Assembly: GCA_009774375.1 (NCBI GenBank)
Contig: VSNO01000063.1
Span: 1 to 23,530, forward strand
DNA length: 23,530 nt
Direction: 5' to 3'
From: Lachnospiraceae bacterium
Lineage (GTDB): Bacteria > Bacillota > Clostridia > Lachnospirales > Lachnospiraceae
The notes beneath the pieces are model-generated. The model did no database searches. It saw only the letters and a list, made by a program, of their open reading frames with translations, and was not told where the DNA came from. Every line of letters begins with the position of its first letter. Within the stretch, counting starts at the first letter, position 1. A program made the translations under genes and the position numbers. Below, one piece after another: positions 1-7,729 of this stretch.

Positions 1-68
1 ATATTATACAATCCTGTTAAATGATTGTCAATTCTTTTTCCGATCGTAATTCCAATTCGGGATTCCGA

Positions 69-97
69 TTGATTTTATTTCCATTCTCTTTTATAAT
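69..97 (+). promoter_or_regulatory. Promoter of the ABC-F / exonuclease operon
   Basis: TTGATT at 69-74 and TATAAT at 92-97 are separated by exactly 17 bp, a near-consensus vegetative (sigma-A-type) promoter. Transcription would start near 103-105, leaving a short leader of about 25 nt before the ATG at 130. The rest of bases 1-111 is AT-rich, with no gene or clear hairpin seen. Confidence 0.7.
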
Positions 98-129
98 AGG
101 TAAATGAATATTTGAAGGAGGAGATCCCC

Positions 130-2037
130 ATGATCTTATCATGCAGCAATATAGACAAGACTTTTGTCGACAACCATGTCATCAAAAATGCTTCCTTTCA
201 TATAGAGGATTCTGAGAAGGCGGCGATCGTCGGCATCAACGGCGCAGGCAAATCCACACTGCTCAGGATCATCACCGGCGGACTTCCTGCGGACGCAGGC
301 AGCGTGACCTTCGCAAAGGACACGAGCTTTGGCTACCTGGCACAGCACCAGGCTGTGGACAGCGAGAACACGATCTTCGGCGAGCTGCTCACCGTCAAGC
401 AGGAGGTTCTCGATCTCGAAGCCGCGATCCGCCAGACGGAATCTGACATGAAAAACGCCTCCGGCGGCGAACTTGACGCCCTGCTCAAAAAATACGCAGC
501 CATGACACACCGCTTCGAGGAGCTCAACGGCTACGCCTGCAAGAGTGAGATCACCGGCATCTTAAAAGGCCTCGGTTTTCAGGAGGACGAATTTGACAAG
601 AAGATCGCCACACTCTCCGGCGGTCAGAAAACGCGGACAGCGCTCGGAAAACTGCTGCTGCAGAAACCTGACCTCATCATGCTCGACGAGCCCACCAACC
701 ACCTCGACCTCAACTCCATCGCGTGGCTCGAGACCTACCTCCTGAATTACAAAGGGGCTGTCATCATCGTCTCACATGACCGTTATTTTCTGGACAGGAT
801 CGCCACAAAGATCATTGAGATCGACAACGGCGTGGTGTCCTCTTTCAATGGCAACTACTCGGACTATGCCGTCCAGAAAGAACATCTGCGCACTGAACAG
901 ATGAACGCTTACCTGAACCAGCAGCGCGAGATCAGGCATCAGGAGGAAGGAATCGACAAGTTAATGCAGTTTAACCGCGAAAAGTCCATCCGGCGTGCCG
1001 AGAGCCGCGAAAAAATGCTGGACAAGCTCGAGCGCCTCGAAAAACCTGCCGAAGTCAGGGATGACATGAAACTGACCCTCACCCCGCACAAGACCAGCGG
1101 CAGCGATGTCATGCAGGTCGAAGGTCTGTCCAAGAAATTTGACGGCCAGCAGCTGTTTGAGAATGTCTCCTTCGAGATCAGGCGCGGCGAGCACGTCGCC
1201 ATCATCGGTGACAATGGCACAGGCAAGACCACCCTCTTAAAGATCATCAATGAACTGGTCCCCATGGACAGCGGAACGATCCGTCTCGGAACCAACGTGG
1301 AGATCGGCTATTATGATCAGGAGCACCATGTACTCCATATGGACAAGACATTGTTCGAGGAGATCAGCGACGACTATCCGTACCTGACGAACACAGAGAT
1401 CCGAAACACCCTTGCAGCATTTTTATTCACAGGGGAAGATGTCTTCAAGAAGATCAGCGCACTCAGCGGCGGCGAGCGCGGGCGCGTGTCCCTCGCCAAG
1501 CTCATGCTGTCCGAGGCGAACTTCCTCATCCTCGATGAGCCGACCAACCACCTTGACATCACCTCAAAAGAGATCCTCGAGACAGCGCTGAACGCCTATG
1601 AAGGCACTGTTCTCTATGTCTCGCACGACCGCTATTTCATCAACAGGACGGCAGGCCGCATACTCGAACTCACGCACCAGCAGTTTGTCAATTATATCGG
1701 AAACTACGACTATTATCTCGAAAAAAAGGAGCTCCTGACACCTGTATCGGAAACTGCCTCCAGCGCCGCAGAGGAACCTTCCGCACAGAAGCTCGACTGG
1801 AAACAGCAGAAAGAAAACCAGGCACTGATACGCAAGCGGGAAAATGACCTGAAAAAATGCGAGGAAAAGATCGAGGCGCTCGAAACCCAAAGCGCCGCGC
1901 TCGACGATGAGATGGCAAAACCCGAGATCGCCACAAACTCAGCAAAACTTCAGGAGATCGCAGGGGAAAAAGAGCGCATCACCGCCGAGCTGGAAGCACT
2001 CTACGCCAGATGGGAAGCACTATCCGAATATCATTAA
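130..2037 (+). CDS. ABC-F family ATPase (duplicated ABC domains, translation-factor type)
   Basis: This is a soluble protein of 635 aa with two ABC ATPase domains in tandem and no membrane segments, the ABC-F layout. Members bind the ribosomal E-site and act in translation or ribosome rescue rather than transport. Domain 1 has Walker A GINGAGKS at residues 35-42, signature LSGGQ, and Walker B ending LDEPTNHLD. A charged helical linker with the segment NREKSIRRAESREK follows, typical of the YdiF-like clostridial/bacillar group. Domain 2 has GDNGTGKT, LSGGERGR and a second LDEPTNHLD. The last 75 or so residues are a Glu/Lys-rich coiled coil like the Uup C-terminal domain. ATG 130 is preferred over an in-frame TTG at 112 because AGGAGG at 116-121 lies 8 nt before it and the TTG would overlap that site. 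Antibiotic-resistance ABC-F function cannot be excluded, but the C-terminal extension suggests a housekeeping type. Confidence 0.93.
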   Translation: MILSCSNIDKTFVDNHVIKNASFHIEDSEKAAIVGINGAGKSTLLRIITGGLPADAGSVTFAKDTSFGYLAQHQAVDSENTIFGELLTVKQEVLDLEAAIRQTESDMKNASGGELDALLKKYAAMTHRFEELNGYACKSEITGILKGLGFQEDEFDKKIATLSGGQKTRTALGKLLLQKPDLIMLDEPTNHLDLNSIAWLETYLLNYKGAVIIVSHDRYFLDRIATKIIEIDNGVVSSFNGNYSDYAVQKEHLRTEQMNAYLNQQREIRHQEEGIDKLMQFNREKSIRRAESREKMLDKLERLEKPAEVRDDMKLTLTPHKTSGSDVMQVEGLSKKFDGQQLFENVSFEIRRGEHVAIIGDNGTGKTTLLKIINELVPMDSGTIRLGTNVEIGYYDQEHHVLHMDKTLFEEISDDYPYLTNTEIRNTLAAFLFTGEDVFKKISALSGGERGRVSLAKLMLSEANFLILDEPTNHLDITSKEILETALNAYEGTVLYVSHDRYFINRTAGRILELTHQQFVNYIGNYDYYLEKKELLTPVSETASSAAEEPSAQKLDWKQQKENQALIRKRENDLKKCEEKIEALETQSAALDDEMAKPEIATNSAKLQEIAGEKERITAELEALYARWEALSEYH

Positions 2038-2052
2038 AAGGAGAGATATGTT

Positions 2053-3093
2053 ATGAAAAAATTCTTAATCATCGACGGTTCCTCGATGCTCAGCACTTCA
2101 TACTATGGAAACCTGCCCAAATCCGTGCTCTACGCAAAGACGGACGAGGAGAAGGAAAAACATTACTCCGAGATCCTGCAGACCTCCAAAGGCGTGTACA
2201 CAAACGCCCTCTTCACCATGCTGCGGACCCTGATCGCCCTCTACAAAAAAGCCAGGCCAGACTATGTCGCCGCCGCCTTTGACGTATCGCGCGACACGTT
2301 CCGGCGCACCGTTCTGGGCGCGGAATCCTACAAGGCAAACCGCAGGGAAGCCCCTGCGCCCTTGCGCGAGCAGTTCATCGCCATGGAAGACCTGCTGCAG
2401 AAAGCGGGCTGCCAGGTACTGATGGACAAGGATTACGAGGCGGACGATTTCGCAGCATCCCTTGTCAGAAAATTTGAATCGCCGGAGCTTGAGACGTACC
2501 TTCTCACCAAGGACCACGACTATTTCCAGCTGGTGAGTGACCACACCAGGCTGTGGCGCGTCACCGACAAGGAAAAAGTCCGGGACATGCAGCAGCGCTA
2601 CGGACTCTACGCCGGCAGGAACGGATACACTCCGCTCCCGGCCGGGATCTTTGAGTACACCGCTGATATCGTCTACTCCGAGGAGGGCGTGTATCCGGAA
2701 GATATCGTCACCCTGCTGTCGATCACCGGCGATCCCGGGGACGGTATTCCCGGATGCAGGGGCGTATCCTCGGCGGCCGCCCCGCTCGTAAATGAATACG
2801 GCTCCCTCGATGCCATCTATGCTGCCATCGAGGACTGCGAGGGCAATAAGAAGAAGGAAAAAGCGCTGTCCGACTTCTGGAAGAACAGCCTTGGCATCGG
2901 GCGCAGCCCGCTGAATGCCCTGAAGGAAAACAAAGAGACTGTGTATCTGAGTTACCAGCTCGCCAGAATGAAGGACGACATACCCATCACACAGTCCCTC
3001 GAGGACTTTAAACTGCATATTGACCAAACCGTTCTCAAAGAAGAACTGCGGCATTACGAGATGCTCAGCCTGATCGCGGAATTGAGATTGTGA
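2053..3093 (+). CDS. Stand-alone 5'-3' exonuclease / flap endonuclease (PolA N-domain-like)
   Basis: The 346-aa protein resembles the N-terminal 5' nuclease domain of DNA polymerase I but has no polymerase attached. Visible metal-site motifs are IIDGSSM near the N-terminus, AAFDVSRDTFRR, YEADDFAA, TKDHDYFQL and GDPGDGIPG, matching the acidic clusters of the FEN/PolA family. These enzymes remove RNA primers and 5' flaps. It is longer than the usual 280-300 aa, apparently through an insertion before the H3TH region (YGLYAGRNGYTPLPAGIFEY) and a longer C-terminus. The helix-hairpin-helix follows as GCRGVSSAAAP, where relatives usually have a Lys-Thr pair (G-x-KTA), so DNA binding there may differ. 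AAAAGGAG ends 9 nt before the ATG, and the gene lies 15 bp after the ABC-F gene, so the two are probably co-transcribed. Confidence 0.9.
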   Translation: MKKFLIIDGSSMLSTSYYGNLPKSVLYAKTDEEKEKHYSEILQTSKGVYTNALFTMLRTLIALYKKARPDYVAAAFDVSRDTFRRTVLGAESYKANRREAPAPLREQFIAMEDLLQKAGCQVLMDKDYEADDFAASLVRKFESPELETYLLTKDHDYFQLVSDHTRLWRVTDKEKVRDMQQRYGLYAGRNGYTPLPAGIFEYTADIVYSEEGVYPEDIVTLLSITGDPGDGIPGCRGVSSAAAPLVNEYGSLDAIYAAIEDCEGNKKKEKALSDFWKNSLGIGRSPLNALKENKETVYLSYQLARMKDDIPITQSLEDFKLHIDQTVLKEELRHYEMLSLIAELRL

Positions 3094-3104
3094 TCAGTCA
3101 ATAA

Positions 3105-3145
3105 CAGGCGCACAGCGGTCAGTCCCGCTGTGCGCCTGATTTTTT
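3105..3145 (+). terminator. Rho-independent terminator after the exonuclease gene
   Basis: A perfect 14-bp stem (3105-3118 with 3125-3138) encloses the 6-nt loop TCAGTC and is followed by ATTTTTT. It sits 11 bp after the exonuclease stop. Read on the minus strand the same stem is followed by TTATTG, a weaker U-tract, so it may also stop the convergent isocitrate dehydrogenase transcript. Confidence 0.9.
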
Positions 3146-3152
3146 GGCACGA

Positions 3153-4358
3153 TCACAATGCATCAAAAGTCTCCCGGATCGCCCTGATAAAGTCCAGACT
3201 GTTTAAGATCACCGGGTTTTCGCAGGTCGATATCAGGGACAGGCTCTTTGTCATCTTCCCGTCCTCGACTGTCTTGATACAAGCCCTGTCCAGCTTGTCC
3301 GCAAAATCCTGGAGCTCCTGTATCCCGTCCAGCTCGCCGCGCTTGCGCAGCGCGCCCGTCCATGCAAAGATCGTTGCGATCGAGTTCGTGGAGGTCTCCT
3401 CCCCTTTCAGATGCTTATAGTAATGGCGCTGCACCGTACCGTGCGCCGCCTCATATTCGTAGACGCCGCTCGGCGAGACCAGCACGGAAGTCATCATTGA
3501 CAGATCACCGTATGCGGTCGCCACCATGTCGGACATCACATCACCGTCATAGTTCTTGCACGCCCATATAAAACCACCCTCGGAGCGGATCACACGCGCG
3601 ACCGCATCATCGATCAGCGTATAGAAATACTCGATCCCAAGCTCCTCAAATCTGGCCTTGTACTCTGCGTCATAGATCTCCTGAAAAATATCCTTAAACG
3701 TATGATCATATTTCTTGGAGATGGTATCCTTCGTGGCAAACCACAGATCCTGCTTCGTGTCAACTGCATAGCCAAAGCACGCCCTGGCAAAGCTGGCGAT
3801 AGACGCTTTGGTATTATGGATGCCCTGGATGATGCCGGCTCCGTCAAAATCGTGGATCAGCTCCCTCGTCTCTGTCCCGTCCTCCGCGGTGAAGACCAGC
3901 TCCGCCTTTCCTTTTCCCGGCACCTGGATCTCCGTGTTCTTGTACACATCGCCGTATGCATGGCGGGCGATCGTGATCGGCTTTGTCCAGTTCTTCACAT
4001 ATGGAACGATGCCCCTGATCAGGATCGGCGCGCGGAACACTGTTCCGTCCAGGATCGCCCGGATCGTACCGTTCGGGCTCTTCCACATTTCTTTGAGATC
4101 ATACTCGGTCATTCTCGCGGCATTCGGCGTGATCGTCGCGCATTTGACCGCCACACCGTACTTTTTGGTCGCCTCCGCGGAATCCACCGTCACCTGGTCA
4201 TCCGTCTCGTTGCGGTGCACCAGGCCAAGGTCATAGTACTCGGTCTTTAAGTCTATATACGGAAGGATCAGCTCGTCCTTGATCATCTTCCAGAGAATTC
4301 TGGTCATCTCGTCCCCGTCCATCTCCACCAGCGGTGTCGTCATCTGAATCTTTGCCAT
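3153..4358 (-). CDS. icd: NADP-dependent isocitrate dehydrogenase (IDH1/2-like homodimeric type)
   Basis: The protein (401 aa from this ATG) oxidises and decarboxylates isocitrate to 2-oxoglutarate, making NADPH in the cytoplasm. It belongs to the eukaryotic-like homodimeric subfamily, not the E. coli type. Supporting segments are LVEMDGDEMTRILW at the N-terminus, KCATITPNAARMTEY, the substrate loop SPNGTIRAILDGTVFRAPIL, and YEYEAAHGTVQRHY. Length is close to the family norm of 400-410. Two adjacent ATGs are possible: this one is 8 nt from AGGAGG (4367-4372) and the other, at 4361, is 5 nt from it. The gene lies about 36 bp after the GntR-family gene with no terminator between, so it is probably the last gene of the citrate synthase-gntR-icd operon. 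No aconitase gene is in the window to complete the route. Confidence 0.95.
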   Translation of the reverse strand: MAKIQMTTPLVEMDGDEMTRILWKMIKDELILPYIDLKTEYYDLGLVHRNETDDQVTVDSAEATKKYGVAVKCATITPNAARMTEYDLKEMWKSPNGTIRAILDGTVFRAPILIRGIVPYVKNWTKPITIARHAYGDVYKNTEIQVPGKGKAELVFTAEDGTETRELIHDFDGAGIIQGIHNTKASIASFARACFGYAVDTKQDLWFATKDTISKKYDHTFKDIFQEIYDAEYKARFEELGIEYFYTLIDDAVARVIRSEGGFIWACKNYDGDVMSDMVATAYGDLSMMTSVLVSPSGVYEYEAAHGTVQRHYYKHLKGEETSTNSIATIFAWTGALRKRGELDGIQELQDFADKLDRACIKTVEDGKMTKSLSLISTCENPVILNSLDFIRAIRETFDAL

Positions 4359-4394
4359 CATTGTCTCCTCCTGTTCATAATGGTATACCGTCTT

Positions 4395-5087
4395 TTAGGG
4401 TTTCTTCGTATTTTTTATACCCAGACCACATTTTACCATATTTTTGTACGCATTACAAATATGTTCGTCGGCAAGTTTTTCCGCGCGCTGGGCATTTCCA
4501 TCGCGGATCGCCTCCATGATACTCTTGTGCTCCGCGACAGCGGCAGCGCTCCTCTCATGGCTTGACAGCGTCTGCTGCCGCTCCTTCTGCACATACTGGT
4601 GAAAATCCTTCAGCAGATGGATCAGCATCTTGCTCTCGCACGCCTCATACAGATTCATGTGGAAACGGTTGTCCAGCTCGATCAGCTGGTCGTAGTGCTC
4701 CTTCGACAGATGAAATTCACTCAGCAGGATGATCTCTTCCAGCGCCTCGATCTTCTCCTTCGTGATCTTCTCCGTCGCCCATCTCGCGCACAGTCCTTCC
4801 AGCAGCGAACGGATCTCGTAGATATCTGCCACATCTGACGCGGAAATACCCGTGACATACGCACCCTTGTTCGGTACGATACGGATCAGGCCTTCCAGTT
4901 CCAGCTGCCGGAACGCCTCGCGCACCGGCGTCCTGCTCACGCTGAGTTCCTCCGCGATCGCCGCCTCCCGGAGCTCATCGTTTTCCTGGTATTTTCCATT
5001 CAGGATATCCTCCCGGAGCTTTCTGAACACCCTGCCCCGCAGCGAATACTTGTCCGGCGCGTCCTGGTTTACATCATACTCACTCAT
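4395..5087 (-). CDS. GntR-family transcriptional regulator, FadR/FCD subfamily
   Basis: This 230-aa protein has an N-terminal winged helix-turn-helix (residues about 15-80) with the classic GntR segment LSVSRTPVREAFRQLELEGL, then GAYVTGIS. The all-helical FCD effector domain follows, with the expected metal-ligand pattern: D and H in LDNRFHMNLYEA, H in AEHKSIMEAI and H in ADEHI. FCD regulators usually bind small carboxylates, so a citrate-pathway acid is a reasonable but unproven ligand. ATG 5087 overlaps the upstream citrate synthase stop by 8 bp (ATGAGTGA), implying translational coupling. An in-frame TTG at 5105 would add six residues and looks less likely. The TTGTATACAA palindrome in the operon promoter fits FCD-type operators, suggesting autoregulation. 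Confidence 0.92.
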   Translation of the reverse strand: MSEYDVNQDAPDKYSLRGRVFRKLREDILNGKYQENDELREAAIAEELSVSRTPVREAFRQLELEGLIRIVPNKGAYVTGISASDVADIYEIRSLLEGLCARWATEKITKEKIEALEEIILLSEFHLSKEHYDQLIELDNRFHMNLYEACESKMLIHLLKDFHQYVQKERQQTLSSHERSAAAVAEHKSIMEAIRDGNAQRAEKLADEHICNAYKNMVKCGLGIKNTKKP

Positions 5088-6519
5088 CCGATCTCTCGCC
5101 ACCAATCCCTTTTATTGTCACGCCGAGCGTCCTGCATCCCTCTCCGATCACGGCGAGCAGTTCGTCGTCTGTGAGAACCGTAACCCTGCCGCTCTCATAC
5201 TCCGCATCCACCCACGCCTTCACATACGCCACAAGCTCCGAGGACTTGCTGATCTTTTCGTCCTCCTGCAGCTTGAAATAGGTGTTGATCCAGTGCGCGA
5301 TCCCCGCAAGTCCTGATGTGTTGGACACCGCGCACAGCACGGGCCTGTTGAGGAATTTCTCCGTGTCAAAAATAATGTAGATCTCCTCGTTTTTGAGCAG
5401 TCCGTCCGCGTGGATCCCCGCTCTCGTGACATTAAAGTTCCTGCCGACAAAAGGCGTCCTCTCCGGAATATGATATCCGATCTCCTTCTCGTAATATTCT
5501 GCAAGCTCCGTGATCACGGTCGTGTCCATCCCATTCAGTGTGCCCTTCAGCTGTGCGTACTCAAAGATCATCGCCTCGAGCGGTGTGTTTCCCGTGCGCT
5601 CACCGATGCCAAAGAGTGACGTATTGACGCCGGAACAGCCATACAGCCACGCCGTTGTCGAGTTCGTGACCGCCTTGTAGAAGTCGTTGTGGCCATGCCA
5701 TTCGATCCATGCATGGGGCACACCGGCATGCGTGTGGATCGCGTAGATGATGCCCTGCACACTCCTCGGGATGACCGCACCGGGATAGTTCACGCCATAT
5801 CCCATCGTGTCGCAGGCGCGCACCACAATCGGGAGGTTGTACTGTGCCGACAGCTTCATCAGCTCCTGGCAGAACGGCACGACATACCCGTAGATATCCG
5901 CCCTCGTGATATCTTCCAGATGACACCGCACGCTGATGCCTTCCTCGAGACAGTCCCGCACGACGGACAGATAATGTTCCATCGCCTGGCGTCTCGTCAT
6001 CCTGAGCTTCAGGAAAATGTGATAATCAGAACAGCTCACAAGAATACCCGTCTGCTTCATGCCGATCTCCTTCACCAGCTTGAAGTCCTCCTTGCTCGCG
6101 CGGATCCACGAAGTCACCTCCGGGAACTCATAGCCGCGCTCCATACATTTGTAGACTGCATCCCTGTCCTTCTGGCTGTACAGGAAAAACTCGCTCTGGC
6201 GGATCATGCCGTTCGGACCGCCAAGCCTGTGCAGATAATCGTAGATCGCCACGATCTGTTCAGTGCTGTACGGCGCCCTTGACTGCTGCCCGTCCCGGAA
6301 GGTCGTATCCGTGATCCAGATCTCCCTGGGCATATTGTGCGGTACCACCCTGTCATTAAACGGGATCTTTGGTATCTCATCATACGGGAACATATTGCGG
6401 AATGCGTTGGGCTTCTCCACATCCTGCAGCTGATACATATGCTCCTCGATCTGCAGCAGATTATTGTGGTCATTCATGGTTACCGGCCGATTCTCAAAGT
6501 ACTCACTGTTGTTTGCCAT
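5080..6519 (-). CDS. Probable Re-type citrate synthase (homocitrate/isopropylmalate synthase superfamily)
   Basis: The 479-aa enzyme belongs to the DRE-TIM metallolyase superfamily, which condenses acetyl-CoA with a 2-oxo acid. DTTFRDGQQ at residues 71-79 is the signature (DTTLRDGEQ in relatives) and WHGHND at 274-279 holds the HxH metal ligands. RCHLEDITRAD and ACDTMGYGVNYPG are further barrel-strand motifs. The N-terminal 65 residues before the barrel and the lack of a LeuA regulatory domain (usual in 500+ aa LeuA) resemble the Re-citrate synthase of Clostridium kluyveri. The neighbour icd favours oxaloacetate as substrate, and hence citrate for glutamate synthesis. Homocitrate or isopropylmalate synthase activity cannot be ruled out from sequence. 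GGAGGAG ends 6 nt before this ATG; 60 in-frame codons upstream cover the promoter and are not coding. Confidence 0.82.
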   Translation of the reverse strand: MANNSEYFENRPVTMNDHNNLLQIEEHMYQLQDVEKPNAFRNMFPYDEIPKIPFNDRVVPHNMPREIWITDTTFRDGQQSRAPYSTEQIVAIYDYLHRLGGPNGMIRQSEFFLYSQKDRDAVYKCMERGYEFPEVTSWIRASKEDFKLVKEIGMKQTGILVSCSDYHIFLKLRMTRRQAMEHYLSVVRDCLEEGISVRCHLEDITRADIYGYVVPFCQELMKLSAQYNLPIVVRACDTMGYGVNYPGAVIPRSVQGIIYAIHTHAGVPHAWIEWHGHNDFYKAVTNSTTAWLYGCSGVNTSLFGIGERTGNTPLEAMIFEYAQLKGTLNGMDTTVITELAEYYEKEIGYHIPERTPFVGRNFNVTRAGIHADGLLKNEEIYIIFDTEKFLNRPVLCAVSNTSGLAGIAHWINTYFKLQEDEKISKSSELVAYVKAWVDAEYESGRVTVLTDDELLAVIGEGCRTLGVTIKGIGGERSDE

Positions 6520-6551
6520 ATCTTTCTCCTCCGTTCCTGCAACCTGTCTGT

Positions 6552-6567
6552 TGTGTTTCAAAACACA
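6552..6567. promoter_or_regulatory. Inverted repeat in the citrate synthase leader
   Basis: TGTGTTT and AAACACA are perfect 7-bp arms with a 2-bp centre (CA). The element lies between the expected transcription start and the ribosome site. It could be a second operator or a small mRNA hairpin; the 2-nt centre is too tight for a good RNA loop unless inner pairs open. Confidence 0.4.
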
Positions 6568-6586
6568 GGTTTTGTACTCGTGTATT

Positions 6587-6615
6587 ATTGTATACAAATA
6601 TACAAACATTGTCAA
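6587..6615 (-). promoter_or_regulatory. Promoter of the citrate synthase-gntR-icd operon
   Basis: Read on the minus strand, TTGACA (6610-6615) and TACAAT (6587-6592) are spaced by exactly 17 bp, one base from consensus in total. This is the strongest promoter-like sequence in the window. It lies only about 20 bp after the stop codon of the upstream subtilase gene, with no terminator between, so some read-through from that gene is possible. Confidence 0.8.
6588..6597. promoter_or_regulatory. Probable GntR/FCD operator (TTGTATACAA)
   Basis: This perfect 10-bp palindrome overlaps the -10 box. FCD-type GntR regulators commonly bind short palindromes with GT..AC at the core (T-N-GT-N-AC-N-A style), which it matches. 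A further half-copy, ATATACAA, abuts it at 6598-6605. Binding here would block RNA polymerase, so repression by the operon's own gntR product is the simplest model. Confidence 0.6.
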
Positions 6616-6634
6616 TATCAAAATATCATGAAAT

Positions 6635-7576
6635 CTAATATAACATCTCCGCCTGCGCAAAAAGTCTGTCGATCTGGAGCATACCGGCCCCCTGCACACT
6701 CCAGCTCTGCCCCAGGTCTGCGGCCGAACCGAGCAGAAGCCGCCGGAGCTCCTTGTTCGTAAGCTGTGGATACTTCTGCAGGCACAGTGCGCATGCGCCG
6801 CTCACGATCGGCGCCGACATCGATGTCCCACTCTTGGCAATATACGGTTTCACAGCATACCGGTAATTGCATGATGTGATATCCGTCCCCGGCGCCACGA
6901 TATCCGGCTTTTTCAGGGGATTGAGGATGCTTGTGATGGCCGTATCCTTCCCGGGGCCCCTGCTCGAGTATTCATTGCACAGCCTGCCGCCGTTCCCCTG
7001 ATAGCTGCCATCATGACACCCTACACAGACACATCCGCCACACTCGCCGATCGGCGACAGTGTCATGGGATTGGGACCCTTGTTGCCCGCAGCCGCCACG
7101 ATCATGACATTCCTGTCCCACAGATGCAGTATATACCTGCGGAACTCTTCCCAGTCTCCCGGATCGATCCCATCCTCCGATTCCATCTCGATCGATATGT
7201 TGAGGATCCTGACAGGATATCTGCCGAGCAGCTCTGCTATCCACATCAGCCCGCGGGTAAGGTTTTTCAGACTGCCTCCGCCGTTCCTGTCCAGAACTTT
7301 GCCGCATATAAAGGTACACTCCGGTGCGATTCCACGATATTGCCCCCTGGACATCGATCCGTTTCCACCCAGAATCCCGGACACATGCGTCCCATGTCCG
7401 TTATCATCATAATACTGCCGTTTATCCGACACAAAATCCCTGAAGACCGCGATCCTCCCCCTCAGATCCGGGTGCGCTGCCACTCCGCTGTCCAGAACCG
7501 CCACACAGACGCCCCTGCCTGTGTAGGGCACCGCCTCGCTGTGGTCACAGCCAATCATTCTGCGTACTCTGTTCAT
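6635..7576 (-). CDS. Subtilisin-like serine protease (S8), apparently intracellular
   Basis: The 313-aa protein has the full catalytic triad: D29 in AVLDSG, H61 in NGHGTHVSG and S252 in GTSMSAP. The oxyanion asparagine region is AAAGNKGPNP. There is no signal peptide, no large propeptide and no C-terminal domain: the catalytic domain starts about 20 residues in. This is the layout of intracellular subtilisins, which process or degrade cytoplasmic proteins. Start choice: GAGGG (7584-7588) is 7 nt from this ATG, while another in-frame ATG at 7582 lies almost on it. It appears to be transcribed alone, downstream of the exporter operon terminator. The Cys-rich stretch GECGGCVCVGC after the oxyanion-hole region is unusual for the family. 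Confidence 0.92.
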   Translation of the reverse strand: MNRVRRMIGCDHSEAVPYTGRGVCVAVLDSGVAAHPDLRGRIAVFRDFVSDKRQYYDDNGHGTHVSGILGGNGSMSRGQYRGIAPECTFICGKVLDRNGGGSLKNLTRGLMWIAELLGRYPVRILNISIEMESEDGIDPGDWEEFRRYILHLWDRNVMIVAAAGNKGPNPMTLSPIGECGGCVCVGCHDGSYQGNGGRLCNEYSSRGPGKDTAITSILNPLKKPDIVAPGTDITSCNYRYAVKPYIAKSGTSMSAPIVSGACALCLQKYPQLTNKELRRLLLGSAADLGQSWSVQGAGMLQIDRLFAQAEMLY

Positions 7577-7589
7577 TTTCATTCCCTCT

Positions 7590-7636
7590 GTGATCATCCA
7601 CAATATCTGCCTGAAAATGCACTGCCGGATGATCAC
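7590..7636. promoter_or_regulatory. Long-spaced inverted repeat before the subtilase gene
   Basis: GTGATCATCC (7590-7599) and GGATGATCAC (7627-7636) are perfect 10-bp inverted arms 27 bp apart. Each arm contains the palindrome TGATCA. On the minus strand the second arm ends next to AGAGGGA, the ribosome site of the protease gene. It may be a two-site operator or a leader stem-loop affecting initiation. Confidence 0.5.
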
Positions 7637-7683
7637 GTTTGTATCTTCACATTAATATATGATGGAAATGCCCTAAAGTACAC

Positions 7684-7713
7684 AAAAAGAGGCTCCTCAT
7701 TTCGAGAAGCCCC
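7684..7713 (-). terminator. Rho-independent terminator of the ABC exporter operon
   Basis: Read on the minus strand, a 10-bp stem with two G-U pairs (7704-7713 with 7689-7698) closes a 5-nt GAAAT loop and is followed by five T residues. It lies 16 bp after the permease stop codon. Confidence 0.8.
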
Positions 7714-7729
7714 TTCAGCGTGTAAAGCC

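Noticed and set aside
2098..3054. 318-codon open frame on the minus strand opposite the exonuclease gene
   Set aside because: It lies wholly opposite a gene with clear nuclease motifs, has no ribosome site, and shows no domain. GC-rich codon bias gives such antisense frames.
6520..6699. 60-codon N-terminal extension of the citrate synthase gene
   Set aside because: It covers the promoter, operator and the end of the subtilase gene. The ATG at 6519 has GGAGGAG at proper spacing.
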